A DNA stretch of 64,000 bases from JAZUCL01 sp045639125 (GCA_045639125.1 JAZUCL010000011.1:62001-126000), one strand, 5' to 3'. Positions 14,465-22,730 are shown, counted from the first letter of the stretch. Notes: a model not told the origin generated them from the letters alone. Translations and numbers: made by a program.

Positions 14465-15370
14465 TTAATGTGCTTTCTTGTCGGCTTCGTGCAATCTCAT
14501 AACCTTTTCAAAAAGTTCATTACCCCAAAGTTTCTTATATTTGTTCATAGTCTTTTCACCGTTCTCAGCATCTTTCTCCCAAAAATAAGGTTGCATATGA
14601 AGATTGATAATAGTTGAAACTTCTAATGGATCAACATCGTCAAGATAAATGTAAAACAGACTATCATATGCCCCTACGCAATGATGCTGATAATAGTGGG
14701 CTATATCTGTCTCTTCGCCCTTTGAATTGATAAAGGACTTTGTGTATGGTTTACCACAATCATGCATCATACCAGCACACAGCAGTGTTCTATCCTCTTC
14801 TAGTGATTTGCCGACAGTCGCACAATGCTCTCCCAAAGTCATACTGTGATGTGGATTATCCTGATTGAATTTCATATGGTCAGCAATCCAAAATCCTACA
14901 ATATTGGTTTCGTATTCGTCACGCTCAATTATTATAGAGTCCCAACCTTCAAAGAAATATGGCGTGTTCCAGTTTTTATACATTCTCTCAACAACTTCTA
15001 CTGGAATAGTTCTTTCTCTTGATTCATTTCTTTTACAACACTCTTCAAAAGGAACCGCAATTATCACACAATTTTTATAGCAAGGAATATTTTTGAGTTC
15101 TGATAAAAACGCCCTGCGTCTTTTAGAGTTAATATTTGTGGCATCGTAAATCACACTTTCACCATTTGCAAGGTGTTCTTTAATTCTTTTATGTAATAAT
15201 TTGAATACTTCTTCATTACTGGTCTGTGAGTTTATATCGCCAGTCAACTCTTCTCTAATAGCATCAGAACTACATAACTTTGCATTAGTTCTATCGGCTA
15301 ATTCTTTGGCATAGGTAGACTTACCTGAGCCGGGCAAGCCTACCATCATTGTAAAAGTCGGTTTATTCAT
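14465..15370 (-). CDS. Polynucleotide kinase fused to HD phosphohydrolase (RNA end-healing)
   Basis: A 301-residue two-domain protein; the start at ATG 15370 is chosen because GGAG precedes it and it overlaps the ligase stop by 8 bases. The N-terminal domain is a P-loop kinase (GLPGSGKST at 11-19, SSDAIR near 35) like phage polynucleotide kinases. The C-terminal half (about 165-290) has an HD pattern: H in GEHCATV, MMHDCGKP near 200, then HYYQHH and LHMQP. Kinase plus phosphoesterase next to an RNA ligase is the classic set for repairing cleaved tRNA. The HD domain replaces the HAD-type phosphatase of T4 Pnkp. Confidence 0.82.
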   Translation of the reverse strand: MNKPTFTMMVGLPGSGKSTYAKELADRTNAKLCSSDAIREELTGDINSQTSNEEVFKLLHKRIKEHLANGESVIYDATNINSKRRRAFLSELKNIPCYKNCVIIAVPFEECCKRNESRERTIPVEVVERMYKNWNTPYFFEGWDSIIIERDEYETNIVGFWIADHMKFNQDNPHHSMTLGEHCATVGKSLEEDRTLLCAGMMHDCGKPYTKSFINSKGEETDIAHYYQHHCVGAYDSLFYIYLDDVDPLEVSTIINLHMQPYFWEKDAENGEKTMNKYKKLWGNELFEKVMRLHEADKKAH

Positions 15371-16655
15371 TATCTTTTGTCTCCATTTCACATAACTTCA
15401 TATACCTGCCGGACTTACTTTTAACTAAGTTATATTCCTTGCCATAATATTTTTCTCTCACATACGCTTTAATTCTGATTGGAACGTTATCTTTTACCCA
15501 AACCATAAATTCTTTTTTATCGTTTTTGGGAGCCTTATCAAAATAATCTTTAATTTCTAACTCAGTATTGTGAATGTACTTGAATACAACATTTGCAGTT
15601 TTCAAAACTCTATCTTTATAAGCTGTAGGAACTTTACTTATCATATCGTCAAATGTTCCGTCGGCAATATTCTTAATAACTAAGTTAACGGAAGAAATCT
15701 CAGATAAAACACGATGCATATTTACATAGTCATTATATTTGATCTTAACTTTATAACCATCAATGTTGACAACAAAACCTTCAGCTTCGTTTGATTTTTT
15801 ATCATCAAGTTCTTTGATAACCTCGTCCAACGTTTTGTCAAAAACTGTTGTGGACGGAATGCTATACTTATCGGCAAACTCTTTGATAGTTTTGTAAGAA
15901 TACTCTTCGCCAGTCACAGAGTTTCTAATGCCTATGAGATATAAACCTTCTTGCTCTTTAGAATAAACTACGACATGGGCATCTTTCATTGATATGTACT
16001 CAAATATAAATGTGAGCAAAGGATTGTCCATAACAAGGTCTATGTAGCCAGCCCTGTTAAATAACATTTTATATCCGTCTTTTAATCTCCAAGAAAATTC
16101 AGGATTAAGAGATGTGCTACCGCACATTACAATACTGTCGTTGTAATATCTTACGGCTTGCATCGAGCCGTCCAATTTGTCAGAAAATTCAACACATTTT
16201 GCATCCTTTATTCTTTTTGAAATATTTTCAATACTTGTTTCTTCGCATTCATTGAGGTTTCTGAACTTCTTGAACGGAGTTATCACTAATCGATTTTCTT
16301 TGATGTCAATTACAACACTACGACATTCTAAGTAAAAGCCGTCGTACTTGTCCCAAAATTCATCGGGTGTTACATCGTCTTCGCCACCAAACACATCTGC
16401 ATAGTTGCCATATCTAATAAGAAGCAATCCGTTATGCTCGATTAATTGTAATGGCTTAATCAGTTCTGTGTATTCGGGATTATCGAGTTTTTCAACCCAA
16501 TACTCCAAACAGGTTGTTTTACTTGTGTTATAATCCCACAATCTATTTGTTGAGAACATTGATATGTATGCATTTTTTATTTCAATAAATTTATTTAATA
16601 CCGGATTCCAACTCAGTGTTATCACTCCTTTGACCAATCTAATGCTTGCCCACAT
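15363..16655 (-). CDS. RNA ligase (T4 Rnl1-like)
   Basis: A 430-codon frame encodes an ATP-dependent nucleotidyltransferase. Motif I is DKLDGSM near residue 157-163 (Lys is the AMP acceptor), motif IV is EAEGFVVNIDG and motif V is KVKIKYNDY around 305-325. An upstream segment with LECRSVVID and PFKKFRNLNE is characteristic of T4 Rnl1-type ligases. It would seal RNA ends prepared by the kinase-HD protein, for instance after host anticodon nucleases. The true start is unclear: AAAGGAGTGATAACACTG places a perfect ribosome site over the GTG at 16625, and the properly spaced in-frame codon is CTG. Confidence 0.85.
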   Translation of the reverse strand: MWASIRLVKGVITLSWNPVLNKFIEIKNAYISMFSTNRLWDYNTSKTTCLEYWVEKLDNPEYTELIKPLQLIEHNGLLLIRYGNYADVFGGEDDVTPDEFWDKYDGFYLECRSVVIDIKENRLVITPFKKFRNLNECEETSIENISKRIKDAKCVEFSDKLDGSMQAVRYYNDSIVMCGSTSLNPEFSWRLKDGYKMLFNRAGYIDLVMDNPLLTFIFEYISMKDAHVVVYSKEQEGLYLIGIRNSVTGEEYSYKTIKEFADKYSIPSTTVFDKTLDEVIKELDDKKSNEAEGFVVNIDGYKVKIKYNDYVNMHRVLSEISSVNLVIKNIADGTFDDMISKVPTAYKDRVLKTANVVFKYIHNTELEIKDYFDKAPKNDKKEFMVWVKDNVPIRIKAYVREKYYGKEYNLVKSKSGRYMKLCEMETKDNE

Positions 16656-16861
16656 TTAGGACAGTATTCTAATTGTCCACAAAAAGAATGTCTACATATA
16701 TAACATTCTCCATAATCTCCATTGTGATTTACAACTTTAGCTGGGATTTGTTTTCTCATGGCACTCAACGCAGTTTTAACATACTCGCATTGCTTACCAT
16801 TGTGCTGTGTTGTATATCTTTTTTGGAGACTTTCAAAGTGTTTTATTGATTCTTTTAGCAT
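16622..16861 (-). CDS. Zinc-ribbon phage protein
   Basis: A 79-residue protein with a helical N-terminal half (HFESLQKRYT, VKTALSAMRKQIP) and a C-terminal zinc ribbon: CYIC near 53-56 and CPKCGQAL near 67-74. Similar helix-plus-ribbon proteins are common in Firmicutes phages, with no known function. Preceded by AGGAGG. Its stop codon lies in the ribosome site of the RNA ligase gene, so the two are probably translated in a coupled way. Confidence 0.65.
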   Translation of the reverse strand: MLKESIKHFESLQKRYTTQHNGKQCEYVKTALSAMRKQIPAKVVNHNGDYGECYICRHSFCGQLEYCPKCGQALDWSKE

Positions 16862-16896
16862 AAAAACCTCCTAATTTTGCCAATGAAATGTGTATT

Positions 16897-17166
16897 CTAT
16901 CTGCTCACTAATTCAACCCTATATCCTAATTTATCTTCGATTTCTTTTAATGTCATTTTCTTTATGTCTGTCCCTAAGAGTTTCCAACCGCTAACATTCA
17001 TAATGTCGTTAATGTCCTTAAATGCATTTGCAGCCCAAGGTTTACCGTTAGAATCAAAGAACCCTTTTTCAACAGAGTATCGCATATCTTTGGCAATATA
17101 TGTTTTACCTGTCTTCTCCGCTTCGTTCATCATATTCAATGTTTTCATAATATCACCAACTTTCAA
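16897..17166 (-). CDS. Phage protein of unknown function
   Basis: An 89-residue frame, alpha/beta in composition, with NGKPWAANAFKDINDIM in the middle and MTLKEIEDKLGYRVEL at the end. No cysteines or enzymatic motifs are present. It overlaps the start of nothing downstream, but its own start lies inside the end of the upstream cysteine-rich gene (14-base overlap), as usual for compact phage operons. Not recognised. Confidence 0.55.
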   Translation of the reverse strand: MKVGDIMKTLNMMNEAEKTGKTYIAKDMRYSVEKGFFDSNGKPWAANAFKDINDIMNVSGWKLLGTDIKKMTLKEIEDKLGYRVELVSR

Positions 17167-17296
17167 TTCTAAATAATATATTTCCCAACCATCTTGGGAC
17201 TCTTACTCCAAAGAAGGTTGGTTTGTAGTGTGGACATTTTTCACATTTGTCACTCATACAGTTACCATACCCACAAGGGTTGCTCATAAAGACCAT
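17153..17296 (-). CDS. Small cysteine-rich phage protein
   Basis: A 47-residue frame starting MVFMSNPCGYG; this internal ATG is preferred because GAGG lies upstream at a usable distance. Four cysteines are arranged C...C...CEKC at residues 8-20, followed by PHYKPTFFGVRVP. It may bind one metal ion. A longer frame to 17350 is open but has no ribosome site. Function unknown. Confidence 0.5.
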   Translation of the reverse strand: MVFMSNPCGYGNCMSDKCEKCPHYKPTFFGVRVPRWLGNILFRIESW

Positions 17297-17309
17297 AAAT
17301 ATAACCTCG

Positions 17310-17498
17310 TTAACACATATTTGTATGTTCGTCCATAGGACTAGTATCAATTTTCCTTACGCCCGGCTTATGATAATCTGAAAGAATATAGCTTGCACAT
17401 CCACCTTTGTTGTCTATCGCAACATTTTTAAGTAAACATCCGTTGCTAAAACCATAATACTTACACTTTTCATTTGCACAGGTTATTCTATGTCTCAT
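17310..17498 (-). CDS. DUF1540-like cysteine-rich mini-protein
   Basis: A 62-residue protein. Residues 7-36 have the spacing CANEKCKYY, NGCLLKNVAI, GGCASY, which resembles the DUF1540 pattern of small Firmicutes proteins with four cysteines. A charged tail follows. The role of these proteins is unknown; metal binding is inferred from the cysteines. It lies in the same run of small genes upstream of the RNA-repair pair. Confidence 0.55.
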   Translation of the reverse strand: MRHRITCANEKCKYYGFSNGCLLKNVAIDNKGGCASYILSDYHKPGVRKIDTSPMDEHTNMC

Positions 17499-17532
17499 AT
17501 TTACACCTCAATTTCACCATAAAATAAATGTT

Positions 17533-17736
17533 TTAAATCTTTTTCCAATACATAACTTCATTTGTAATGGGTCTACCTATAGGCAATAAGAAATCTTCTC
17601 CGTCCCACCTTACAGAAGTTTTTAGTGTCCCATCATCCCATGTTGAAAATGGGTTGGTGTGAACAACTTTTACATTATAAAAACCGCATTCGTTTGGTTC
17701 AACCTTGTCGAAATTGTTCCAACTATTCTCTGTCAT
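17533..17736 (-). CDS. Small phage protein, DUF551-like
   Basis: A 67-residue protein with a short beta pattern: ECGFYNVKVVHT, a loop with WDDGTLKTSVRWDGEDFLLP, and the ending NEVMYWKKI. The order (P-x-x-G-x-Y-x-V, V/R-W, x-x-W-x) resembles DUF551-type phage proteins that end in thW-x-P. The match is loose. Preceded by AGGAG. No function is assigned. Confidence 0.5.
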   Translation of the reverse strand: MTENSWNNFDKVEPNECGFYNVKVVHTNPFSTWDDGTLKTSVRWDGEDFLLPIGRPITNEVMYWKKI

Positions 17737-17763
17737 ATCTGATTCTCCTAATAAAATGAGTGT

Positions 17764-18519
17764 TTAATTAAGTCTTTGTGTTGTAATTTTAATAGCATTT
17801 TCGTTGACATCGCATCTGAGGTAGTTTCTGCCAAGTTCCTTCGCAACAACACAACTTGTCCCGCTACCGCAAAAGAAATCTGCAACAAGTCCACTTTTAG
17901 GGCAACTACTGTCTATTATCTTATATAAGAGTTCCTTTGGCTTTTGAGTTGCGTAACCCACCCTCTCGGTTTTATCATTCTGTCCAAGTATATTAATTTT
18001 CCACACATCATCCATAATCTTACCTCGACTGTCATAATACTTTTCTTTCTCATAACCTCTTGGTGCTGTCGGAGAATATGCTTGTCTTATGTACTGACTA
18101 TCTTCATTAAAATAATAGTCATCTGTTTTACTATATCGGAATATGGTATCGTGGCGTTTGCCAAAATCTTTCTTCTTGCGGGGGGCGGAATTATACCACC
18201 ATATGATTTCGTTTCTAAAATTATCGTATCCAAAAATGTTATCTAAACAGATTTTAATATAGTGAGATAAATTGTAATCACATTGAATATAAATTAACCC
18301 AGTATCTTTAAGGACTCTAAACATCTCTGAAAGTCTTGGTTTATACCATTCTAACGCTTCTTGTGGTGTCCCTAAATTATCGTTGTAATCTTTGAATTTT
18401 TTACCAGTGTTGTATAATATATCGCAATATATCAAATCAACACTTTTATTTGGAAGTCTTTTCAAAAGTGTTAAGTTATCTTCGCAAAACAATTTATTTA
18501 TATATTCTATTTGATTCAC
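17764..18519 (-). CDS. DNA methyltransferase (N4/N6, beta class) with altered catalytic motif
   Basis: A 251-residue methylase with the order of beta-class N4-cytosine/N6-adenine enzymes: catalytic region first, SAM-binding FFCGSGTS near 218-224 last, preceded by ATQKPKELL. At residues 33-36 the expected DPPY is DILY (YCDILYNTG), so the two prolines are replaced. Other surrounding residues (NTG, KDY) fit the family. It may be a divergent active lineage or an inactive one. The GTG used as start is part of CAGGAGGTGA, an extended ribosome site; an in-frame ATA lies at normal spacing. Confidence 0.82.
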   Translation of the reverse strand: MNQIEYINKLFCEDNLTLLKRLPNKSVDLIYCDILYNTGKKFKDYNDNLGTPQEALEWYKPRLSEMFRVLKDTGLIYIQCDYNLSHYIKICLDNIFGYDNFRNEIIWWYNSAPRKKKDFGKRHDTIFRYSKTDDYYFNEDSQYIRQAYSPTAPRGYEKEKYYDSRGKIMDDVWKINILGQNDKTERVGYATQKPKELLYKIIDSSCPKSGLVADFFCGSGTSCVVAKELGRNYLRCDVNENAIKITTQRLN

Positions 18520-18537
18520 CTCCTGTTATTAAGTCAC

Positions 18538-18555
18538 CCACACTATATTATTCTC
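18538..18555 (-). promoter_or_regulatory. Repeated phage promoter-like motif, copy D
   Basis: Identical over 18 bases to copy C. On the minus strand TTTGCA lies about 16 bases upstream of TATAGT, giving a plausible -35/-10 pair for the long minus-strand block. It sits in the divergent gap between the methylase and the recombinase. Confidence 0.6.
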
Positions 18556-18575
18556 TATATATTTGCAAAAAAATA

Positions 18576-18604
18576 TTGAATCATAACCAACTATATGATA
18601 AAAT
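18576..18604 (+). promoter_or_regulatory. Promoter of the serine recombinase gene
   Basis: TTGAAT at 18576-18581 and TAAAAT at 18599-18604 are separated by 17 bases and lie about 40 bases before the ATG. It is divergent from copy D on the other strand. Confidence 0.5.
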
Positions 18605-18640
18605 AAGTGATGATATAGCGAAATAAAAGGAGCGGCGAAC

Positions 18641-20308
18641 ATGAATATTCATACTATTAGAGAAAAAATGAAAATGCACTCAATATACGAAATACCTATG
18701 CGGGTTACTTTTTATGCTCGCGTTTCTTCTGAAAAAGATGAACAGCTTAATTCTTTAGATAATCAAATAGCATACTATACAGACTTAATTAAAAATAACA
18801 AGCATTGGGAATATGTGCCCGGATATATAGACGAGGGCTTATCTGGAATCTCCACCTTAAAACGAGAAAATTTTAATCATATGATATCGGATGCAAAAAA
18901 CGGAATGTTTGATTTTGTGATCACGAAGGAAATATCAAGGTTTGCACGCAACACCCTAGATAGCATCAGGTATACCCGAGAATTACTGGGTTGCGGCGTT
19001 GGCGTATTTTTTCAAAACGACAACATCAACACTCTTGATGAAGATTCAGAACTTAGACTCTCTATTATGTCTTCCATCGCACAGGACGAGCTTAGAAAGC
19101 TATCTTCGCGTATTAAATTTGGTCATCAACAGGCGATAAAAAATCATGTTGTGCTTGGCAATAGCAGAATTTTTGGTTATGATAAAAAAGATAAAAAGTT
19201 AGTTATAAACGAAGAAGAAGCGAAAATGGTACGCGAGCTTTTTGAGTTATATGCAACTGACCAATACAGCATGAAACAAATTGAAAACATATTTTGGGAA
19301 AGAGGATATAGAAACCGAAATGGTAATAAGATAGCTCACACCACAATGTCAAACACAATCTCTAATCCCAAATACAAAGGCTATTATGTAGGCAATAAGG
19401 TAAAGGTTGTTGATATGTTCACAAAAAAACAACACTTCCTTCCACCGGAAGAATGGGTTATGTTTAAAGATGAAACGGGCGATATAGTACCCGCTATTGT
19501 CAGCGAAGAACTCTGGAATGCAGCTAATGTTATTTTAGAAAGGCGCAGCAACGATGTGAAAAACAAGCATAACATATGTAATCACGAAAATCTCTTGACA
19601 GGAAAATTATTTTGTACCCATTGCGGAAATGCGTATTATCGACGCGAAAGCATGGATAAAAAGGGCAATAAAAACAGTAAGTGGATTTGTAGTGGCAAAA
19701 TAAAAAACGGTGCAGAGTCCTGCCCGTCATTAGCAATTTTTGAAAATGAAATTAAACCGATTCTTTTTGATGTATTTAATGAAACCTCTCCAGTAGCCGA
19801 GGATTTGGTTGACTCCTATATCGAAATGTATAAAACAATCGATGCAAGCGGCGAGATAATTAAAGATATGGAAAAATTAAAATTAAAAATTGACCACGAA
19901 CAAAAAAAGAAACGCAAAATCCTTGATTATAATCTGAACGGCGATTTGTCCGATGAAGAATATATTCAGATAAACAAAGAATGTAATCATATTATCAGTG
20001 AACTTGAAAAAGATCTTTTTGATTTACAAGAACAACAAAATTCCAAAGACGATTTTAAGAAACATATTGACGAAATCAAGCAAACGCTACTTGTTGCAAA
20101 AAGAGATGCTGCGAATGGGATCATATCAAGAGAGTTTGTAAATAAGTATATAGATAAAATTTTCGTAACTCCCGAGGATGGATCTCTTAAACTTGAAATT
20201 AAGATATTTACCGGAAAAACTTGTGAAAAACATCTTTTAAGTCTTAGAAGTCGCTCGGGTCACATTAGTAAGAAAATGATTGAAGCCTACGAAAACGGCA
20301 TGAAGTAA
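18641..20308 (+). CDS. Large serine recombinase (phage integrase)
   Basis: A 555-residue site-specific recombinase. The N-terminal resolvase domain has YARVSS at 25-30 with the catalytic serine near 29, ITKEISRFARN for the catalytic Arg helix, and DELRKLSSR. A recombinase domain follows, then a zinc ribbon (CTHCGNAYYRRES near 328-340, with CSG and CPS later), and a long coiled coil (about 400-490). This is the layout of phage integrases of the phiC31/Bxb1 type. It is transcribed toward the host gene pth and lies at the very end of the prophage. AAAAGGAG precedes the ATG. Confidence 0.95.
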   Translation: MNIHTIREKMKMHSIYEIPMRVTFYARVSSEKDEQLNSLDNQIAYYTDLIKNNKHWEYVPGYIDEGLSGISTLKRENFNHMISDAKNGMFDFVITKEISRFARNTLDSIRYTRELLGCGVGVFFQNDNINTLDEDSELRLSIMSSIAQDELRKLSSRIKFGHQQAIKNHVVLGNSRIFGYDKKDKKLVINEEEAKMVRELFELYATDQYSMKQIENIFWERGYRNRNGNKIAHTTMSNTISNPKYKGYYVGNKVKVVDMFTKKQHFLPPEEWVMFKDETGDIVPAIVSEELWNAANVILERRSNDVKNKHNICNHENLLTGKLFCTHCGNAYYRRESMDKKGNKNSKWICSGKIKNGAESCPSLAIFENEIKPILFDVFNETSPVAEDLVDSYIEMYKTIDASGEIIKDMEKLKLKIDHEQKKKRKILDYNLNGDLSDEEYIQINKECNHIISELEKDLFDLQEQQNSKDDFKKHIDEIKQTLLVAKRDAANGIISREFVNKYIDKIFVTPEDGSLKLEIKIFTGKTCEKHLLSLRSRSGHISKKMIEAYENGMK

Positions 20309-20325
20309 ATCTTCATGTCATGAAA

Positions 20326-20359
20326 GAAAACTCCGACAGAAATATCTGTCGGAGTTTTC
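20326..20359. terminator. Terminator after the recombinase gene
   Basis: A 15-bp perfect inverted repeat (GAAAACTCCGACAGA and its complement) with loop AATA. It has T-rich and A-rich flanks and lies 17 bases after the recombinase stop. It may also serve the convergent pth operon. Confidence 0.85.
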
Positions 20360-20442
20360 ACTTTTATTCATTATAATAACAAGAAACCTTGACCTATACT
20401 CTTTAAGTATCACAAGCGTTAAAATAAGGTAAGTTTTATACC

Positions 20443-21069
20443 TTATTTACCGTTAAACTTATTTGCCGCACTTTCAACACCTGATACAAGTATTTCAATT
20501 GCCGCATCTGCTGCTTTTTTCGTACTTTCAACCATAACTTTCATATCGTCATCAGAGAACTTGCCAAGTACCCAATCAATAATATCGTAGTCAGGGTGTG
20601 GTGGAATACCTACGCCGATACGCACTCTTGCAAATTCATCTGTGCCAAGCAAAGCAATAATGTTTTTAAGCCCATTATGACCGCCGTGACTCCCCTTTTT
20701 TCTCACTCGGAGTCTTCCTACGTCAAGGGTAATATCGTCGCACAAAACAAAGATATTCTCTGTCGGCACTTTGTACCACGCACTCGCCTCTTTTACTGCC
20801 TCACCACTCAAATTCATGTAAGTTTGAGGTTTCATGAGAAGTACACGCTTGTCACCAATCATACACTCCCCTGTTAAAGCCTTAAAACGCAAACGATCAA
20901 TCTTTGTGCCTTTAGCAGACGCAAGACAATCTATTGCCATAAAGCCAGCATTATGACGTGTATTGTCGTACTTATTGCCATAGTTGCCAAGACCTACAAT
21001 AATGTGACTTACTGTGGCTTTTGTGTTTCTTTCACTTTCAAGTTTTTTGAATATATCAAATATGGACAT
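20443..21069 (-). CDS. pth: Peptidyl-tRNA hydrolase
   Basis: A 208-residue Pth that releases tRNA from peptidyl-tRNA lost by stalled ribosomes. Motifs: VGLGNYG at 25-31, catalytic His39 in TRHNAG, PQTYMNLSG, CDDITL and GSHGGHNGL. The core begins near residue 20, so there is an N-terminal extension of about 20 residues compared with typical Pth (about 190). It is the first host gene after the prophage. The gene appears complete, so integration occurred downstream of it. SulP and trmB lie upstream on the same strand. Confidence 0.94.
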   Translation of the reverse strand: MSIFDIFKKLESERNTKATVSHIIVGLGNYGNKYDNTRHNAGFMAIDCLASAKGTKIDRLRFKALTGECMIGDKRVLLMKPQTYMNLSGEAVKEASAWYKVPTENIFVLCDDITLDVGRLRVRKKGSHGGHNGLKNIIALLGTDEFARVRIGVGIPPHPDYDIIDWVLGKFSDDDMKVMVESTKKAADAAIEILVSGVESAANKFNGK

Positions 21070-21089
21070 AGATTTATCCTTTCATCAGA

Positions 21090-22730
21090 CTACAATGTGG
21101 AGATAGTTTCAGCACGTAAAATAGCCTTTTCAAAGTCCGTATGTATATTTTCCTCACCAATAGCCTCAGTCAAACCGCTTCTGTCGAACATAGTGCGAAC
21201 TTTAGGCTGTACGCCTGTGAATACTACGCTGATATTCTTTTCTCTGTATTTATTGTACAACTCCAAAAATTCGTCAGCACCTGATATATCCATCATTGGA
21301 ACACCACCCATTGAGAAAATCAGAAGTGAAATGCCGTCAAATTCAGCAAGTTTAGAGTCAAGTTTCTCGACAGTTGCGAAGAATACAGGGCCTGTGACGG
21401 TTACTATTTTTGTCATTCCATAGTCACGAGTTAAGTCAATGCCACGTGCTTTAAGACGGTTTTCATCAACATCAGATACGTCTATGGAAATATCCGCTAC
21501 ACTTACAACAAATGCAAATACGGAAAATACAACACCGATAATAATTGCAACTGTCAAATCAAATACAACAGTCGAAATCATGGTGATAAAATACATTGCA
21601 ATAGCACTTTTGAATTTTTTCTTACAAATACGCTCTATAGTTTCCCACTCATTCATTCTCCAAGCAGTCATCATAAGGACACCTGCAAGTGCGGAAAGTG
21701 GAATTTGCGACATAACAGAGCCGAGCAAGAACATAGATGCCAAAAGTCCAACAGCATGGAAAATGCCTGTCATTCTCGTTACGCAACCTGACTTAATAGC
21801 AACGCTTGTACGGGCAATCGCCGCTGTTGCAGGAACACCGCCAAAGAATGGAATTAACATATTACCGATACCTTGTGCTACAAGTTCACGGTCTGCATCA
21901 AGTTTCTCACCTTTCATCTTACCTGCTGCTGCACCGCAAAGCAGACTTTCAATCATGCCAAGTGCCGCAATTGAGAATGCCGGAGAAATTAGTTCACCGA
22001 TTTTATCAAATGGGATATTTGAAAAAGTCATACGAACTTCAGGGAACAGTGTCTTTGGTATTTCTCCAACAACTGCCACATCAAGTTTCAAAATCATATT
22101 TGCCACAAGAGCAAGTATAATACCTGCAAGTGATGATGGGAAACGAGCATTCCACTTTTTCGGCCATAAAATCATTACAATTACAACGAGCATACCCATT
22201 GCAACTGCACCCCAGTTTACATGAAATCCGTTTGTAAAATAAGACGAAATTTGCTCAATAACACCTTCTCCAGAAGATGTAGTACCAAAGAAATTATCTA
22301 TCTGTCCTGCGGCAATTATCACAGCAATACCAGATGTGAAACCTGCAATAACCGGTCCCGGTATGTAAGATACAAGTTTGCCGATTTTGAATAGTCCTGC
22401 AAGAAGTAAAATTACACCTGCAAGCAGACACGCAAGAAATACACCGGGCATTTGATACTTCATTACAAGTCCTATCAAAATTGCAGTCATTGCACCTGTC
22501 GGACCGGAGATTTGATATGATGCACCAGACAGTGCACCAATAACAAGTCCTGCAATAATAGCAGTAATAAGTCCTGCTGCTGCATCAGCACCGCAACTTA
22601 CACCAAATGCAAGTGCCAACGGTAACGCAACTGCGGTTACTGTAAGACCTGCCATAACGTCATTGCCCAGTTTTGCTCCGTTGTAGCCATTAAACTCACG
22701 CTTAATATCAGAAATAAATTTCTTAATCAA
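21090..22730 (-). CDS. SulP-family anion transporter with STAS domain
   Basis: A 546-residue membrane protein with a SulP/SLC26 core of many hydrophobic segments (about residues 25-410). The conserved YQISGPTGAMTAI region lies near 68-80. A cytoplasmic STAS domain occupies about 435-546, including LIFSMGGVPMMDISGADEF. SulP proteins carry sulfate, bicarbonate or other anions; the substrate cannot be told from sequence. Its start overlaps the trmB stop by 8 bases, so the two are co-transcribed. It is separated from pth by 20 bases. Confidence 0.9.
   Translation of the reverse strand: MIKKFISDIKREFNGYNGAKLGNDVMAGLTVTAVALPLALAFGVSCGADAAAGLITAIIAGLVIGALSGASYQISGPTGAMTAILIGLVMKYQMPGVFLACLLAGVILLLAGLFKIGKLVSYIPGPVIAGFTSGIAVIIAAGQIDNFFGTTSSGEGVIEQISSYFTNGFHVNWGAVAMGMLVVIVMILWPKKWNARFPSSLAGIILALVANMILKLDVAVVGEIPKTLFPEVRMTFSNIPFDKIGELISPAFSIAALGMIESLLCGAAAGKMKGEKLDADRELVAQGIGNMLIPFFGGVPATAAIARTSVAIKSGCVTRMTGIFHAVGLLASMFLLGSVMSQIPLSALAGVLMMTAWRMNEWETIERICKKKFKSAIAMYFITMISTVVFDLTVAIIIGVVFSVFAFVVSVADISIDVSDVDENRLKARGIDLTRDYGMTKIVTVTGPVFFATVEKLDSKLAEFDGISLLIFSMGGVPMMDISGADEFLELYNKYREKNISVVFTGVQPKVRTMFDRSGLTEAIGEENIHTDFEKAILRAETISTL

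Larger units (their letters stand above)
1..20442. mobile_element. Right-hand part of an integrated prophage
   Basis: The segment runs from phage tail genes through a minus-strand block of phage metabolism genes to a large serine recombinase, after which ordinary host genes begin with pth. It is visibly more AT-rich than the host genes. The left end lies outside the window, so the attachment core cannot be read by comparing both ends. The right boundary must lie between the recombinase stop (20308) and the pth stop (20443). No capsid, terminase, replication or lysis gene is seen here, so most of the phage lies to the left. Confidence 0.85.

Noticed and set aside
20309..20442. Attachment-site core of the prophage
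   Set aside because: The partner end lies outside the window and serine-recombinase cores are only a few bases long, so any choice would be a guess.
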